Part shown: piece after piece, positions 24,288-34,089 of the stretch | Layout of the letters: every line of letters begins with the position of its first letter | How positions within the stretch are numbered: position 1 is the first letter of the stretch | Source: Pseudonocardiales bacterium | GTDB taxonomy: Bacteria > Actinomycetota > Actinomycetes > Mycobacteriales > Jatrophihabitantaceae | Assembly: GCA_025965875.1 (NCBI GenBank) | Contig: JAOPWD010000407.1 | Span: 1-44,595, forward strand | Direction: 5' to 3' | DNA length: 44,595 nucleotides | Notes under the pieces: model-generated | Database searches by the model: none | Told to the model about the DNA's origin: nothing | What the model saw: only the letters and a program-made list of their open reading frames with translations | Made by a program: the position numbers and the translations under genes

Positions 24288-27044
24288 ATGACTGCACTGG
24301 CTTGTGATGGCAAGGGCGTCGACGCGGTATGCGCCGACGGCGGCCTGGTTCATATCCGAACCGCTGCCGCGAGCGATCTGGCGGGCTTGCGTGCGCTGTG
24401 CGCCAGCGCCGCCGAGCGTCCCGCCGAGCTCCAGGTCAACCTGCGCCAGTTGACCACGGCCGGCAACCTCGAGAGGTTGCTCGCGCCGAGCGACCGTGAT
24501 CATCATGCGGTGCTGGCCTGCGTCCGGGACAGGATCGTCGGCGTAGCCGCGTTCGAGCGGCTTGGTGACCCTTCGCCTGCCGACTCAGCCGAGCTCTCGC
24601 TCGTAGCTGACGACGGGCGCGACGACTGCGTCGCGACGTTGCTGATCGAGCACCTGGCCAGCGTCGCCCGGCATGCAGGGCTGCGGCGCTTCGTCGCCGA
24701 CGTCCCGCACCCGAACGACGCAATGGTCACCTTCGTACGCGACAGCGGTTTCGAGACGACGACGACATTCGACGACCAGGTGCTGCGGGTCGTCTTGGAT
24801 CTCAAGCCCGGCGAGCGCATGGTCGCTGCCATCGAGGAGCGCGAGCGCGCGGCTGATGCCGCGAGCCTCAGTCCGCTGCTGGAGCCGCGGTCGATCGCGG
24901 TCGTCGGCGCGAGTGATCGCGACGGCTCCGTGGGACACCAGGTGCTGTGCAACATCCTCGAGGGCGGCTTCACCGGGACGGTGCAGGCCGTCAATCCGCA
25001 CCGAGATTCGGTGTTGGGGGTGCCGTCGGTACCGTCGCCGGCCGACCTACCCGAAGCTCCGGACCTCGCGGTCATCGCCGTTCCCGCGTCGCAGGTCCTG
25101 GACGTGGTGCGCGCGTGCGGCGAGCGCGGCACGCGCTCGGTGCTGTTGCTCAGCTCGGGCTTCGGCGAGGTGGGCGAAGCGGGCAAGGAGCTACAGGACG
25201 ACGTACTTGCCGTCGCTCGCGAGTATGGAATGCGACTGGTCGGCCCGAACTGCGTCGGCCTGGTCAACACCGATCCCGACGTTCGCCTGGATGCCACGTT
25301 CGCGGTGCTGCCGATGCAGCCGGGGGAGCTCGGCCTGCTCTCGCAGTCGGGCGCATTCGGCATTGCCTTTCTCGTCGCCGCGGCCCGGTGCGGTCTGGGC
25401 GTCTCGCAGTTCGTGTCGGTCGGGAACAAGGCCGACGTCAGCGGCAACGACATGCTGCTGTGCTGGGAGGACGACCCGCGCACCCAGGTGATCGGCATGT
25501 ACCTCGAGTCGATAGGCGACCCGCGCACGTTCGTCCGGCTCGCGCGACGAGTATCGCGGCGCAAGCCCATCCTTGCTCTGAAGTCCGGTTCGTCCGCCGC
25601 CGGTCACCGCGCCGGCCGGTCGCACACGGCCGCTGCGGCATCGTCGGAGAATGCCGTGGATGCGCTATTCCGCGCGGCCGGAGTGCTCCGGATGTCGACC
25701 ATGCAGGAGATGGTCGACGCGTCGCGGGTGCTGACCGAGCAGCCGCTGCCCGCCGGCCCACGGGTCGCGATCATCGGCAACTCCGGGGGACCGGGCATGC
25801 TGGCTGCTGATGCCGCGGTGGCCGCGGGCCTGACGGTCGTGGAGCTGAACCAGTCGACGCAACGACAGCTGCGCTTGGCCGTCCCGACTGCGCCGTCGGT
25901 TCAGAATCCCGTCGACCTCGGTGCGGGGGTCGCCGCGGACGAGGTCGGCGCCGCGGTGCGGGCGCTGTTGGCAGCCGCCGAGGTCGACGCCCTGCTGACG
26001 GTGTTCACCGAGATCGCGATCACCGACGCGCACCAGGTCCGGCGCGTTCTCGGACACTGCGCGGCGACGTCGGACAAGCCGATAGTGGCCACTGAGGTCG
26101 GTGCGGCGGCCTGCACAGTCGCGATCCCCAAGTCGAAGCGATCGCTGCCGGTTTTCACGTTCCCGGAGCCTGCTGCGGCCGCCCTGGGCGTCGCCTACCG
26201 GTACGCCGAGATTCGCGCTGCGCACGACACGCCCGAACTGCTGTGCGAATCCGCCGACCCGACGCCGGCGCGCGACGTGGTCGAGGCGGCGATCGCGTCG
26301 GGCGCCGAGTGGCTCGGACCGCGCGACATCGCGCGTCTGCTGGAGCACTACGGCATCCCGACCTGCCCGCAACGGGTCGTGCACTCTCTCGACCAGGCCG
26401 TGCTGGCCGCCGCAGAGCTCGGCTACCCAGTGGCGGTGAAGCTGGCCCGCGGGGTACTCCACAAGTCCGATGTCGGCGGCGCCCGTCTGGGGGTGTCCGA
26501 TGAGCTGGAGCTGCGCCGGGTCGTTGCCGAGCTCGCTGCATTGAAGCCCGGTCCGGACCTCGAAGTGCTGGTGCAATCGATGGTCGGCCCCGGCACGGAG
26601 GTCATCGTCGGGGCGGTCCACGACGACCAGTTCGGGCCGCTCGTGATGCTTGGCGCGGGTGGGGTGCTGGCCGATCTCATGGACGATCGCGCCTTCCGGC
26701 TCGGCCCGCTGTCCGCGCATGATGCTGCCGGCATGGTCGACAGCCTGCGCCTGGCTCGGCTGCTCGACGGCTTCCGCGGCGCGCCGGTCGTGGACCGCGG
26801 GGCCGTGCAGGACGTTCTGATCCGGGTCGCGACTCTCGTCGACGAGCTTCCTGAGGTCCGCGAACTCGACCTCAATCCGCTGATCTGCCGCAGCGACGGC
26901 GTGTTCGTCGTCGACGCGCGGATCCGGGTTGCGAAGACGCGGCCCCTCCGCGATCCGCTGGCCAGGCAGCTGCGCGGGTCACACACCGCGGCCGGGCACA
27001 GTCCGGCTGGCACGCCATTTGGCGTTCGTCCGTGTTGTCGATGA
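24288..27044 (+). CDS. GNAT acetyltransferase fused to ADP-forming acyl-CoA synthetase
   Basis: This 918-aa fusion has an N-terminal GNAT-like domain (about 20-185: VHIRTAAASDLAGLRAL, HHAVLACVRDRIVGVAAFE, LLIEHLASVARHAGLRRF). An acyl-CoA synthetase follows: a CoA-binding fold (SIAVVGASDRDGSVGHQVL), a phosphohistidine loop (GRSHTAAAASSENAV) and a C-terminal ATP-grasp domain (YPVAVKLARGVLHKSDVGG, EVIVGAVHDDQFGPLVMLGAGGVLAD, ELDLNPLIC). Such fusions are linked to protein lysine acetylation or acyl-CoA/ATP interconversion. The ATG at 24288 was chosen; an upstream extension (to 24189) has no family similarity. The gene lies in the DosR-like island and ends 12 bp before the next USP. Both activities need testing; a Pat-like acetyltransferase is one possibility. 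Confidence 0.85.
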   Translation: MTALACDGKGVDAVCADGGLVHIRTAAASDLAGLRALCASAAERPAELQVNLRQLTTAGNLERLLAPSDRDHHAVLACVRDRIVGVAAFERLGDPSPADSAELSLVADDGRDDCVATLLIEHLASVARHAGLRRFVADVPHPNDAMVTFVRDSGFETTTTFDDQVLRVVLDLKPGERMVAAIEERERAADAASLSPLLEPRSIAVVGASDRDGSVGHQVLCNILEGGFTGTVQAVNPHRDSVLGVPSVPSPADLPEAPDLAVIAVPASQVLDVVRACGERGTRSVLLLSSGFGEVGEAGKELQDDVLAVAREYGMRLVGPNCVGLVNTDPDVRLDATFAVLPMQPGELGLLSQSGAFGIAFLVAAARCGLGVSQFVSVGNKADVSGNDMLLCWEDDPRTQVIGMYLESIGDPRTFVRLARRVSRRKPILALKSGSSAAGHRAGRSHTAAAASSENAVDALFRAAGVLRMSTMQEMVDASRVLTEQPLPAGPRVAIIGNSGGPGMLAADAAVAAGLTVVELNQSTQRQLRLAVPTAPSVQNPVDLGAGVAADEVGAAVRALLAAAEVDALLTVFTEIAITDAHQVRRVLGHCAATSDKPIVATEVGAAACTVAIPKSKRSLPVFTFPEPAAAALGVAYRYAEIRAAHDTPELLCESADPTPARDVVEAAIASGAEWLGPRDIARLLEHYGIPTCPQRVVHSLDQAVLAAAELGYPVAVKLARGVLHKSDVGGARLGVSDELELRRVVAELAALKPGPDLEVLVQSMVGPGTEVIVGAVHDDQFGPLVMLGAGGVLADLMDDRAFRLGPLSAHDAAGMVDSLRLARLLDGFRGAPVVDRGAVQDVLIRVATLVDELPEVRELDLNPLICRSDGVFVVDARIRVAKTRPLRDPLARQLRGSHTAAGHSPAGTPFGVRPCCR

Positions 27045-27056
27045 GTGGAGCGAGCT

Positions 27057-27986
27057 ATGACCATCCAGCACCCTCCTGTCGTCGTCGGGGTTGACGAGTC
27101 GGCCGGCGCAGACCAGGCCCTGAGCTGGGGCATCGACGAGGCTCGCTCGCGTGCGGTCGGACTGCGACTGGTGTGCGCCTACGGCTCGGCCATGACCTAC
27201 GGGGGCCTGGCCATGTACGGCAGCCTGCCGCCGGCTGATCCGACGCTCGCCCGCGACGTAACGGCGGAGCTGCTGACCAAGGCGGCCGCTCGCGCCCGGG
27301 ACTTGGCGCCCGACCTGCACATCACCGCGCACGTGGTCGACGACGAAGCGGCCCGTGTCCTGATCGATGAGTCGACACATGCGTCGCTGATCGTGCTCGG
27401 CTCGCGGCACCTGGCCAGCGTCGGATCCGTCCTGCTCGGTTCGGTGAGTGCTGCGGTGTCGGCGCGGGCCGCGTGCCCGGTCGTCGTGCTCCGCGGACCA
27501 GCCGGTTTGGCGGCTGAACACCCCGCCGTTGTCGTCGGCGTCGACGGGCACCCCAGCAGCGAGGGCGTCATCGAATTCGGTTTCGACTACGCCAGCAGAC
27601 GCTCGGTGCCGCTACGAGCGGTGCTGTGCTGGCATCCCGACCGACTCGCCGAGATGATGTGGCGCGCCGAGCCACCCGCCCCCGCGCAAGCGCAGGCGTG
27701 GCTGTCCGAGGCGCTGGCCGGCTGGCGGGAGAAGTATCCCGACGTCGTCGTGTACAGCGGCGTCATCCGCGACCATCCCGTCGCAGGACTGGTGACCGCG
27801 TCCGCGGCACAGGATCTGCTGGTCGTCGGCAGCCGCGGCCGGCATGCCTTGGCCGGCACCCTGCTCGGCTCGGTGAGCCAGGGCGTGCTGCACCACGCAA
27901 CCTGTCCCGTCGCCCTGGTGCCGTCGACGACGCACGCCTGGGCTGAGACCGGGGCACTGAAGGTCGTGCTCAGCCGCGAAGGCTGA
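27057..27986 (+). CDS. Universal stress protein, two USP domains (tandem copy 1)
   Basis: This 309-aa protein has two full USP domains, each with an ATP-type loop (LGSRHLASVGSVLLGSVS near 123-140; VGSRGRHALAGTLLGSVS near 260-277) and a start strand of VVVGVDES / VVVGVDGHPSS. GGAG lies 8 nt upstream of ATG 27057. It is a close tandem paralogue of the gene at 28031, sharing long collinear segments such as ARAACPVVVLRGPAGLAAEH / AQAACPVVVLRGPAGLAAEH. It sits 12 bp after the GNAT fusion and is probably in the same transcript. Confidence 0.87.
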   Translation: MTIQHPPVVVGVDESAGADQALSWGIDEARSRAVGLRLVCAYGSAMTYGGLAMYGSLPPADPTLARDVTAELLTKAAARARDLAPDLHITAHVVDDEAARVLIDESTHASLIVLGSRHLASVGSVLLGSVSAAVSARAACPVVVLRGPAGLAAEHPAVVVGVDGHPSSEGVIEFGFDYASRRSVPLRAVLCWHPDRLAEMMWRAEPPAPAQAQAWLSEALAGWREKYPDVVVYSGVIRDHPVAGLVTASAAQDLLVVGSRGRHALAGTLLGSVSQGVLHHATCPVALVPSTTHAWAETGALKVVLSREG

Positions 27987-28030
27987 CAAGCTGAGTGGCG
28001 TTCCTTCCGTCGTCGATAAATGGAGACGCC

Positions 28031-28918
28031 ATGACAGTCCACCGGATGCCCGTCGTTGTCGGAGTCGACGAGTCGGACGGCGCAGACCAGGCACTGACGT
28101 GGGCAGCCGAGGAAGCCCGGTCGCGGGGCGTCGGGCTGCGACTGGTCTGTGCGTACGGCGGGGAGTTCAGTTACGCCGGGCTCACGCTGTTCGGCAACTT
28201 TCCGGTGCCTGACCTCGCCGGGGCCGGCAAGGCCACCGCGGACCTGCTGGCCAAGGCCGCGGCTCGCGTGGCCGAGCGGACGCCCGAGGTCGAGGTCGTC
28301 ACGGAGGCGGTCGAAGACGACGCTGCGCAGGCCCTGATCGAAGAGTCTGCCAACGCATCGTTGATGGTGCTTGGTTCGCGGCATCGTGGCGGCACCGGAT
28401 CGGTGGTACTCGGTTCGGTGAGTTCAGCGGTGGCGGCCCAGGCGGCGTGCCCGGTCGTCGTGCTCCGGGGACCGGCGGGTCTGGCGGCCGAGCACGCCCA
28501 AGTGGTGGTCGGAGTGGACGGGCGGCCCAGTTCCGAGAAGGTCCTCGCGTTCGCCTTCGATTACGCCAGCCGACACGCCGCCCCGCTCCACGCCGTGCTG
28601 TGCTGGCATCCCGACCGGCTCGCGGAAATGAAGTGGCGCGCCCAACAACCTGCGCCGGCCGAGGCAGAAGCGTGGTTGTCCGAGGCGCTGGCCGGCTGGC
28701 GAGAGCGCTACCCCGACGTCACCGTGCACAGCGGGGTGGAGCGCCAGCACCCGGTTGACGCCTTGGTCGAGGCGTCGAACGGACAGGATCTGCTGGTGGT
28801 CGGCAGCCGTGGCAGGCATGGGCTGACCGGCGCCGTGCTCGGCTCGGTCAGCCAGGGTGTACTGCACCACGCGAACTGCCCCGTCGCGGTGCTGCACTCG
28901 GCGCCTGGTTCGGATTAA
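28031..28918 (+). CDS. Universal stress protein, two USP domains (tandem copy 2)
   Basis: This 295-aa paralogue of the preceding gene has LGSRHRGGTGSVVLGSVS and VGSRGRHGLTGAVLGSVS as its two nucleotide-binding loops. GGAG precedes ATG 28031 by 6 nt. Its stop codon overlaps the stop of the convergent acetate kinase gene (28915-28918). The two USP genes are evidently a local duplication. No box or terminator was seen in the 44-bp gap between the copies. Confidence 0.87.
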   Translation: MTVHRMPVVVGVDESDGADQALTWAAEEARSRGVGLRLVCAYGGEFSYAGLTLFGNFPVPDLAGAGKATADLLAKAAARVAERTPEVEVVTEAVEDDAAQALIEESANASLMVLGSRHRGGTGSVVLGSVSSAVAAQAACPVVVLRGPAGLAAEHAQVVVGVDGRPSSEKVLAFAFDYASRHAAPLHAVLCWHPDRLAEMKWRAQQPAPAEAEAWLSEALAGWRERYPDVTVHSGVERQHPVDALVEASNGQDLLVVGSRGRHGLTGAVLGSVSQGVLHHANCPVAVLHSAPGSD

Positions 28919-30012
28919 CCGCCGGCGATCAGCCGGCGCACCTCGCGGGCGATCTGCAGGTCTTCTCGTGCGGTGACCACGACGGTGCGCGCGGTTGCCC
29001 CGGCGGCGCTGATGTCGGCGTCCCCCTCGACCGCGCTGTTGCGGTCGGCGTCCACCGCGACGCCGAGGAAGTCCAGCCGCTCGGCCGCTCGTCCGCGCAC
29101 CAGCGGTGAGCGTTCGCCCACGCCCCCGGTGAACGCGAGCACGTCCAGGCCGCCGGCCGCGGCGGCCATCGTGGCGATCCCGCCGACGAGTCGGTGGAGG
29201 TAGACGTCGATGGCGAGCACTGCGTCGGGCGCACCGCGCTCGGCCGCCGCTTCGACGTCGCGCATGTCACCCGTGCCGGCCAGCGCCATGAGGCCGGAGC
29301 GCTGCTCCAACGCGGTGGCCACGTCGTGCGGAGTGAGGTGCTCGTGCTCCTCGAGCCAGAGCACGAGGCCGGGATCCACGGTGCCGGAGCGGGTGGCCAT
29401 CACCAGACCTTCGAGCGGCGTGAAGCCCATCGTGGTGTCGACGCTGCGGCCACCGAGCACTGCCGCCAGCGAGGCGCCTGCACCGAGGTGGCAGGTGACG
29501 ACCCGAAGCTCGGCCAGCGGCCGTCCGAGCAGGTCGGCGGCGCGCTGGGCGCAGTAGGCGTGGGACAGGCCGTGGAAGCCGTAGCGGCGGACCCCGTAAC
29601 GCTGCCGCCATTCGCGCGGTATGGCGTAGGTCGCGGCGGCGGGCGGGATGGTGGCGTGGAACGCGGTGTCGAAACTGGCGACCGCGTCGACCTCGGGCAG
29701 TTGGGCCGTGACCGCGTCGAGCGCGGCCAGTGACTTGGGTTGGTGCAGCGGGGCCAGGTCGGTCAGGTCCTCGAGCTGCTTGCGCACAGCGTCGTCGATA
29801 CGCGCCGGACCAGTGAACACGGTTCCGCCGTGCACGATGCGGTGTCCGACGACGTCTGGCCTGGGCCAGTCGAGCAGCATCTGGCCAAGCGCGGCGACGT
29901 CGAACCCGTCCGGCCCGGCGGGCAGGTCAGCGCTGCGCTCGACGCGGTCGTGCGCGTCGAGCAGGCGCAGCTTGAGGCTGGAGGACCCGGCATTGACGAC
30001 GAGCACCCGCAC
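28915..30012 (-). CDS. ackA: Acetate kinase
   Basis: This 365-aa enzyme interconverts acetyl phosphate and ADP with acetate and ATP. Motifs in order: VNAGSSSLKLRLL (1-20), GHRIVHGG, SFDTAFHATIP, YGFHGLSHAYCAQRA, CHLGAGASLAAV, TTMGFTPLEGLVMATRSGTVDPG and AFTGGVGERSPLVRGR. It is somewhat shorter than typical AckA (about 400). It follows phosphoketolase with a 3-bp gap, so the pair converts sugar phosphates via acetyl phosphate into acetate and ATP. The GTG at 30012 is the start. This is a frequent xfp-ackA operon and would give ATP under oxygen limitation, matching the adjacent DosR-type genes. Confidence 0.93.
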   Translation of the reverse strand: MRVLVVNAGSSSLKLRLLDAHDRVERSADLPAGPDGFDVAALGQMLLDWPRPDVVGHRIVHGGTVFTGPARIDDAVRKQLEDLTDLAPLHQPKSLAALDAVTAQLPEVDAVASFDTAFHATIPPAAATYAIPREWRQRYGVRRYGFHGLSHAYCAQRAADLLGRPLAELRVVTCHLGAGASLAAVLGGRSVDTTMGFTPLEGLVMATRSGTVDPGLVLWLEEHEHLTPHDVATALEQRSGLMALAGTGDMRDVEAAAERGAPDAVLAIDVYLHRLVGGIATMAAAAGGLDVLAFTGGVGERSPLVRGRAAERLDFLGVAVDADRNSAVEGDADISAAGATARTVVVTAREDLQIAREVRRLIAGG

Positions 30013-30015
30013 CGT

Positions 30016-32403
30016 TCAGTTACCTGCCTGCGCGCTCGGCCAGGTCCAGCCGGTGATCGCCGGGTCGTCCTCGCCGTTCTCGCGGGTGTACGCGCGGGCA
30101 GCGAACCGTGCGTCAGACATCTGCTGACGCAACTGCGCGGCGCGACTGCCCAACGTCGGTACGCGGTCGATCACGTCCATCACGAGGCGGAAGCGGTCGA
30201 GGTCGTTCATCATCACCATGTCGAACGGCGTGGTCGTGGTGCCCTCCTCCTTGTAGCCGCGCACATGGATGTTGTGGTGGTTGTTGCGCCGGTAGGTGAG
30301 CCGATGGATCAGCGACGCATAGCCGTGGAAGGCGAAGATCACCGGCTTGTCGGTCGTGAACAGCGCGTCGAAGTCACGGTCCGGCAGCCCGTGCGGGTGT
30401 TCGGTGTCCGGTTGCAACCTCATCAGATCGACCACATTGATGAAGCGGACCTTGACCTCGGGCAGGTGAGTGCGCATGAGGTCGGCGGCGGCCAGCACCT
30501 CGAGAGTCGGTGTGTCGCCGGCGCAGGCGAGCACCACATCTGGTTCGCCCCCGGTGTTGCTGGCCCACGGCCAGATCCCAAGCCCCCGCGTGCAGTGCGC
30601 GATCGCCTCGTCGATGGTCAGGTAGGTCAACGCCGGTTGCTTTCCCGCGACGATGACGTTGACATAGTTGCGGCTGCGCAGGCAGTGGTCGCCCACCGAG
30701 AGCAGGGTGTTGGTGTCCGGCGGGAGGTAGACCCGGACGATCTCGGCCTTCTTGTTGATCACGTGGTCGATGAAACCCGGGTCCTGGTGCGAGAAGCCGT
30801 TGTGGTCCTGCCGCCACACGTGCGAGGTAAGCAGGTAGTTCAGCGAGGCGATCGGGGCGCGCCACGGGATGTGCCGGGTGGTCTTGAGCCACTTGGCATG
30901 CTGGTTGAACATCGAGTCGATGATGTGGATGAACGCCTCGTAGCAGTTGAACAGGCCGTGCCGCCCGGTGAGCAGGTAACCCTCGAGCCAGCCCTGGCAC
31001 AGGTGTTCGGACAGCACCTCCATCACCCGTCCGTCCGGGGCGAGGTGGTCGTCACCGGGCAGCGTGATGGCATTCCAGGCGCGGTTGGTCGTTTCGAAGA
31101 CGGGCGTGAGGCGGTTGGATGCTGTCTCGTCCGGGCCCATGATGCGGAACCGGTCAGAGTTGCGGGCGGTGATGTCGCGCAGGAATTCGCCGAGCACGCG
31201 GGTGGCCTCGCTCGATTCCACGGCCGGGTTCTCGACCGGGACCGCGTAGTCACGGAAGTCCGGCATGGCGAGATCGCGCAGCAGTCGTCCACCGTTGGCG
31301 TGCGGGTTGGCGCTCATCCGCCGGTGGCCGTGCGGCGCGAGTGCCTGCAGTCCGGGGACCAGCCGGCCGGTGGCGTCGAACAGCTCCTCGGGCCGATAGC
31401 TGCGCAGCCACTGCTCCAGCAGTGCGCGGTGCTCGCTGTTCTTGCGAGTGTCGGCCAGCGGAACCTGGTGGCTGCGGAACGTGCCCTCGACGGGCAGACC
31501 GTCGACCTCCTTCGGACCCGTCCAGCCCTTCGGCGTGCGCAGCACGATCATCGGCCAGGTCGGGCGGGCGGTCGCGCCGGAGTTGCGCGCGTCGTGCTGG
31601 ATTTGCGCGATGTCGTCCAGCACCGCGTCGAGGGTGGCCGCGAGTTCTTGGTGCACCGCGGCCGGCTCCTCGCCGACGACGAAATGTGGTTCGTAGCCGT
31701 AGCCGCGCATCAGCGCTGTGAGCTCGTCGTCCGCGATGCGGGCCAGGATCGTCGGATTCGCGATCTTGTAGCCGTTGAGGTGCAGTACCGGCAGGACCGC
31801 GCCGTCAGTCACCGGGTTGAGGAACTTGTTCGAGTGCCAGCTGGCGGCGAGCGGTCCGGTCTCGGCCTCGCCGTCGCCCACGACGCACAGCGCCAGCAGG
31901 TCCGGGTTGTCGAACACTGCGCCGTAGGCGTGGACGAGGGCGTAGCCGAGTTCGCCGCCTTCGTGGATTGATCCAGGTGTTTCGGGTGCGACGTGGCTCG
32001 GGATGCCGCCGGGAAAGGAGAACTGCCGGAACAGTGCCCGCAACCCGTCCTCGTCCTGGCCGATCGAGGAGTACACCTCGCTGTAGGTGCCGTCGAGGTA
32101 GGCGTTGGCTACCAGTCCGGGGCCGCCGTGGCCGGGGCCGGTGACGTAGAGGGCGTTGAGGTCGCGTTCCTTGATGACGCGATTCATGTGGGCGTACAGC
32201 AGGTTCAGGCCCGGGGTGGTGCCCCAGTGGCCCAGCAGCCTTGGCTTGACGTGCGCGGCCTTCAGAGGTTCGCGCAACAGCGGGTTGTCGAGGAGATAGA
32301 TCTGCCCTACCGATAGGTAGTTCGCGGCTCGCCAGTACGCGTCGATCAGCTCTAGGTCCTGCTGGCTGTAGGTGCGGGTCTGGGGTGAGTCCGTACGTGG
32401 CAC
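30016..32403 (-). CDS. xfp: Xylulose-5-phosphate/fructose-6-phosphate phosphoketolase
   Basis: This 795-aa thiamine-diphosphate enzyme splits xylulose 5-phosphate or fructose 6-phosphate into acetyl phosphate plus glyceraldehyde 3-phosphate or erythrose 4-phosphate. Family landmarks include [89 protein letters not shown] (ThDP-binding), [19 protein letters not shown] and [15 protein letters not shown]. Length is normal. GTG 32403 was chosen because AAGGAG lies 7 nt upstream; a TTG at 32439 is an unlikely alternative. It is the first gene of the xfp-ackA operon. No clear DosR box was found in the upstream region. Confidence 0.95.
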   Translation of the reverse strand: MPRTDSPQTRTYSQQDLELIDAYWRAANYLSVGQIYLLDNPLLREPLKAAHVKPRLLGHWGTTPGLNLLYAHMNRVIKERDLNALYVTGPGHGGPGLVANAYLDGTYSEVYSSIGQDEDGLRALFRQFSFPGGIPSHVAPETPGSIHEGGELGYALVHAYGAVFDNPDLLALCVVGDGEAETGPLAASWHSNKFLNPVTDGAVLPVLHLNGYKIANPTILARIADDELTALMRGYGYEPHFVVGEEPAAVHQELAATLDAVLDDIAQIQHDARNSGATARPTWPMIVLRTPKGWTGPKEVDGLPVEGTFRSHQVPLADTRKNSEHRALLEQWLRSYRPEELFDATGRLVPGLQALAPHGHRRMSANPHANGGRLLRDLAMPDFRDYAVPVENPAVESSEATRVLGEFLRDITARNSDRFRIMGPDETASNRLTPVFETTNRAWNAITLPGDDHLAPDGRVMEVLSEHLCQGWLEGYLLTGRHGLFNCYEAFIHIIDSMFNQHAKWLKTTRHIPWRAPIASLNYLLTSHVWRQDHNGFSHQDPGFIDHVINKKAEIVRVYLPPDTNTLLSVGDHCLRSRNYVNVIVAGKQPALTYLTIDEAIAHCTRGLGIWPWASNTGGEPDVVLACAGDTPTLEVLAAADLMRTHLPEVKVRFINVVDLMRLQPDTEHPHGLPDRDFDALFTTDKPVIFAFHGYASLIHRLTYRRNNHHNIHVRGYKEEGTTTTPFDMVMMNDLDRFRLVMDVIDRVPTLGSRAAQLRQQMSDARFAARAYTRENGEDDPAITGWTWPSAQAGN

Positions 32404-32531
32404 AGCGAGGCTCCTTGTAAAGCGTGGGGTGGCTTTCAAAGCGTCGCATGCTGGCGACGGGTTCGGTACTGGCGTTGGTCCTGCGCGCGCACACGTAAAC
32501 CGTGGTTCATCGCGCCATTACGCAAGCCAAT

Positions 32532-32762
32532 TCAGTACCGTGAATCCTGAATGAAGAGCGCGCGCTTCGGACAGGCAGCCACCGCCGCGGTGGCCCGGTT
32601 GAGGTCGCGTTGATCCAATGCGCGCTCGGTGACAATCGGATAACCCCACGAATCAAAGCGCACCAGCTCGGCGGCCAAGTGCCCGCAGATGCCGACGCCG
32701 TCGCAGGCGACCGGGTTCACCCGAAGGCGACGGTTGAGCCCATGACGCGAATCGCGGGCCAC
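32532..32762 (-). CDS. Small 3Fe-4S-type ferredoxin
   Basis: This 76-aa protein has Cys20, Cys26 and Cys64 in CDGVGICGHLA and ACPKRAL, the C-x5-C...C-P pattern of 3Fe-4S (or incomplete 4Fe-4S) ferredoxins. The short acidic/basic scaffold and final ALFIQ strand fit the ferredoxin fold. The chosen GTG start at 32762 lies 1 nt after the stop of the NuoF-like gene, so expression is coupled; GTG 32720 is an alternative. It is the last gene of the electron-transfer operon and the natural acceptor or donor for the NuoF-like protein. Confidence 0.8.
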   Translation of the reverse strand: MARDSRHGLNRRLRVNPVACDGVGICGHLAAELVRFDSWGYPIVTERALDQRDLNRATAAVAACPKRALFIQDSRY

Positions 32763-32763
32763 G

Positions 32764-34089
32764 TCAGACCGGCTCGGGGATCGGGAACGATCGGGCTGAC
32801 CCTGGATGAAGACAGCTACCCCGTCTGCGGTGCGACTCGACGTCCGCCGCAAAGGTTGCCAACGCGCTCTCGATCATGCGCACGCTGCCGTCCGGATGAT
32901 TGCAGGCACCGCGTCCGACGGTCTGCGCCAGGAACAGCGACAGGCGTCGCGAGTCACGGCGGCTTGATTGTCCCCGCGCGAGCTCGGCTGTCCCGTCGGC
33001 GAGGGCGCGCAGGCCGAACAGGCAAGGCCCGCACTGGCGCGCGCTGCTCGCAGCGAGGAAGTCGGCGATCCGGGCGACGACGGCGATGCCGCAGGCGTCA
33101 TCCGGGACGGGCAGCAGTACTCCGGCTCCGAGGGAGATGCCTTGTGCCCGAAGGTAATTCTCGTCTGCGGGCAAGAGTGCTGCCGCATCCCACGTCAGCC
33201 AGGAGCCGCCGAAACCACCGATGAGTACAGCTTGCTCGCCACCTGCGAGGCGGTTCGCGCTGACCGCCTCGATGACCTCGCCGAGCGGTGTGGACGGGGC
33301 AACTTCGACGACCGTCCTGCCCGTCTCGTCGGCCACCGTCAGCAGGCTGGTGCCCTGGTGGTGCGCCGCCCCGGTCCGCGCAGCCAGTGCGGTGCGGGCC
33401 AGGGTTTCGACGTTGTGCAGCAGGGTCGGCATGCCGTGGACCCCGCTGACCGCGGCCGGTCGGGTGGTGAAGCCGGGCAGGGCGGGCCGGCCCGAGAGCG
33501 CGTTGACGATCGCGCTCGACTCCCCGCTCAGGTAGTGATCAGGCCCCACTGCCAGGCGGATCGCCGGATCCGGAAGTCTCGCCGCCCGGCGCTCGCCCAG
33601 CGCTCGCACCATCGACGATCGCGCCGCGTGGGCGCCGCCGTGCAGCCACAGGACGGCGTCGACCGCTCCGACGGCTTCGGCCGCGCACGCGAGGCCGTCG
33701 AGGATCAGGTGCGGGCGCAACTGCATCAGGGCGGTGTCCTTCGCGCTGGCCGGCTCGCTCTCGGCCCCGTTGGCGACGACGACGCCGCCGCCGCCCGCGG
33801 CGAGGTGCGCGCGCCACTTTGTCGCCGCGGGAAAGTGACTGCCCCCGCGTCCGCTGAGCCCGATCTCCTCGAGGGTGTCGACCAGTTCGGTTCCCGCACC
33901 CCCGGTGGCACGGGGACGGTCACCGAATCGCCGCACGTGCCCGGCCAGGTCATCCGCGGTGACTCGCGTGATCGCGGCAGTGCCGTCGACCGCGTACCGC
34001 ACGGCGTCACCGAGCAGTGGCGAGAAGTCCGACGCGACCTTGCCAGCTCCGTGGCCGGGCTGACGGACAAGTCGCAGCGAGGCGCTCAT
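32764..34089 (-). CDS. NuoF-like NADH/FMN/Fe-S oxidoreductase subunit
   Basis: This 441-aa protein resembles the NADH-binding 51-kDa (NuoF) subunit: GLSGRGGSHFPAATKW at 77-92 and VANGAESEPASAKD at 105-118 (FMN/NADH site), LYLSGESSAI-type region near 187-194, GVHGMPTLLHNVETLA at 216-231 and an SLBB-like stretch. The C-terminal cluster site has Cys353 and Cys356 (SARQCGPCLFG) and Cys396 (GACNHPDG). Canonical NuoF has four cysteines, the first being Ala here, so the Fe-S cluster is probably altered. The start overlaps the upstream stop as ATGA. It likely passes electrons from NADH to the ferredoxin encoded next or to the membrane cytochrome, direction unknown. Confidence 0.85.
   Translation of the reverse strand: MSASLRLVRQPGHGAGKVASDFSPLLGDAVRYAVDGTAAITRVTADDLAGHVRRFGDRPRATGGAGTELVDTLEEIGLSGRGGSHFPAATKWRAHLAAGGGGVVVANGAESEPASAKDTALMQLRPHLILDGLACAAEAVGAVDAVLWLHGGAHAARSSMVRALGERRAARLPDPAIRLAVGPDHYLSGESSAIVNALSGRPALPGFTTRPAAVSGVHGMPTLLHNVETLARTALAARTGAAHHQGTSLLTVADETGRTVVEVAPSTPLGEVIEAVSANRLAGGEQAVLIGGFGGSWLTWDAAALLPADENYLRAQGISLGAGVLLPVPDDACGIAVVARIADFLAASSARQCGPCLFGLRALADGTAELARGQSSRRDSRRLSLFLAQTVGRGACNHPDGSVRMIESALATFAADVESHRRRGSCLHPGSARSFPIPEPV

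Noticed and set aside
29740-31971. 743-aa plus-strand frame
   Set aside because: Antisense to acetate kinase and phosphoketolase, both clearly recognisable on the minus strand.
32404-32531. Possible DosR box between phosphoketolase and ferredoxin genes
   Set aside because: The best candidate matches only 6 of 10 core bases; nothing better was seen.
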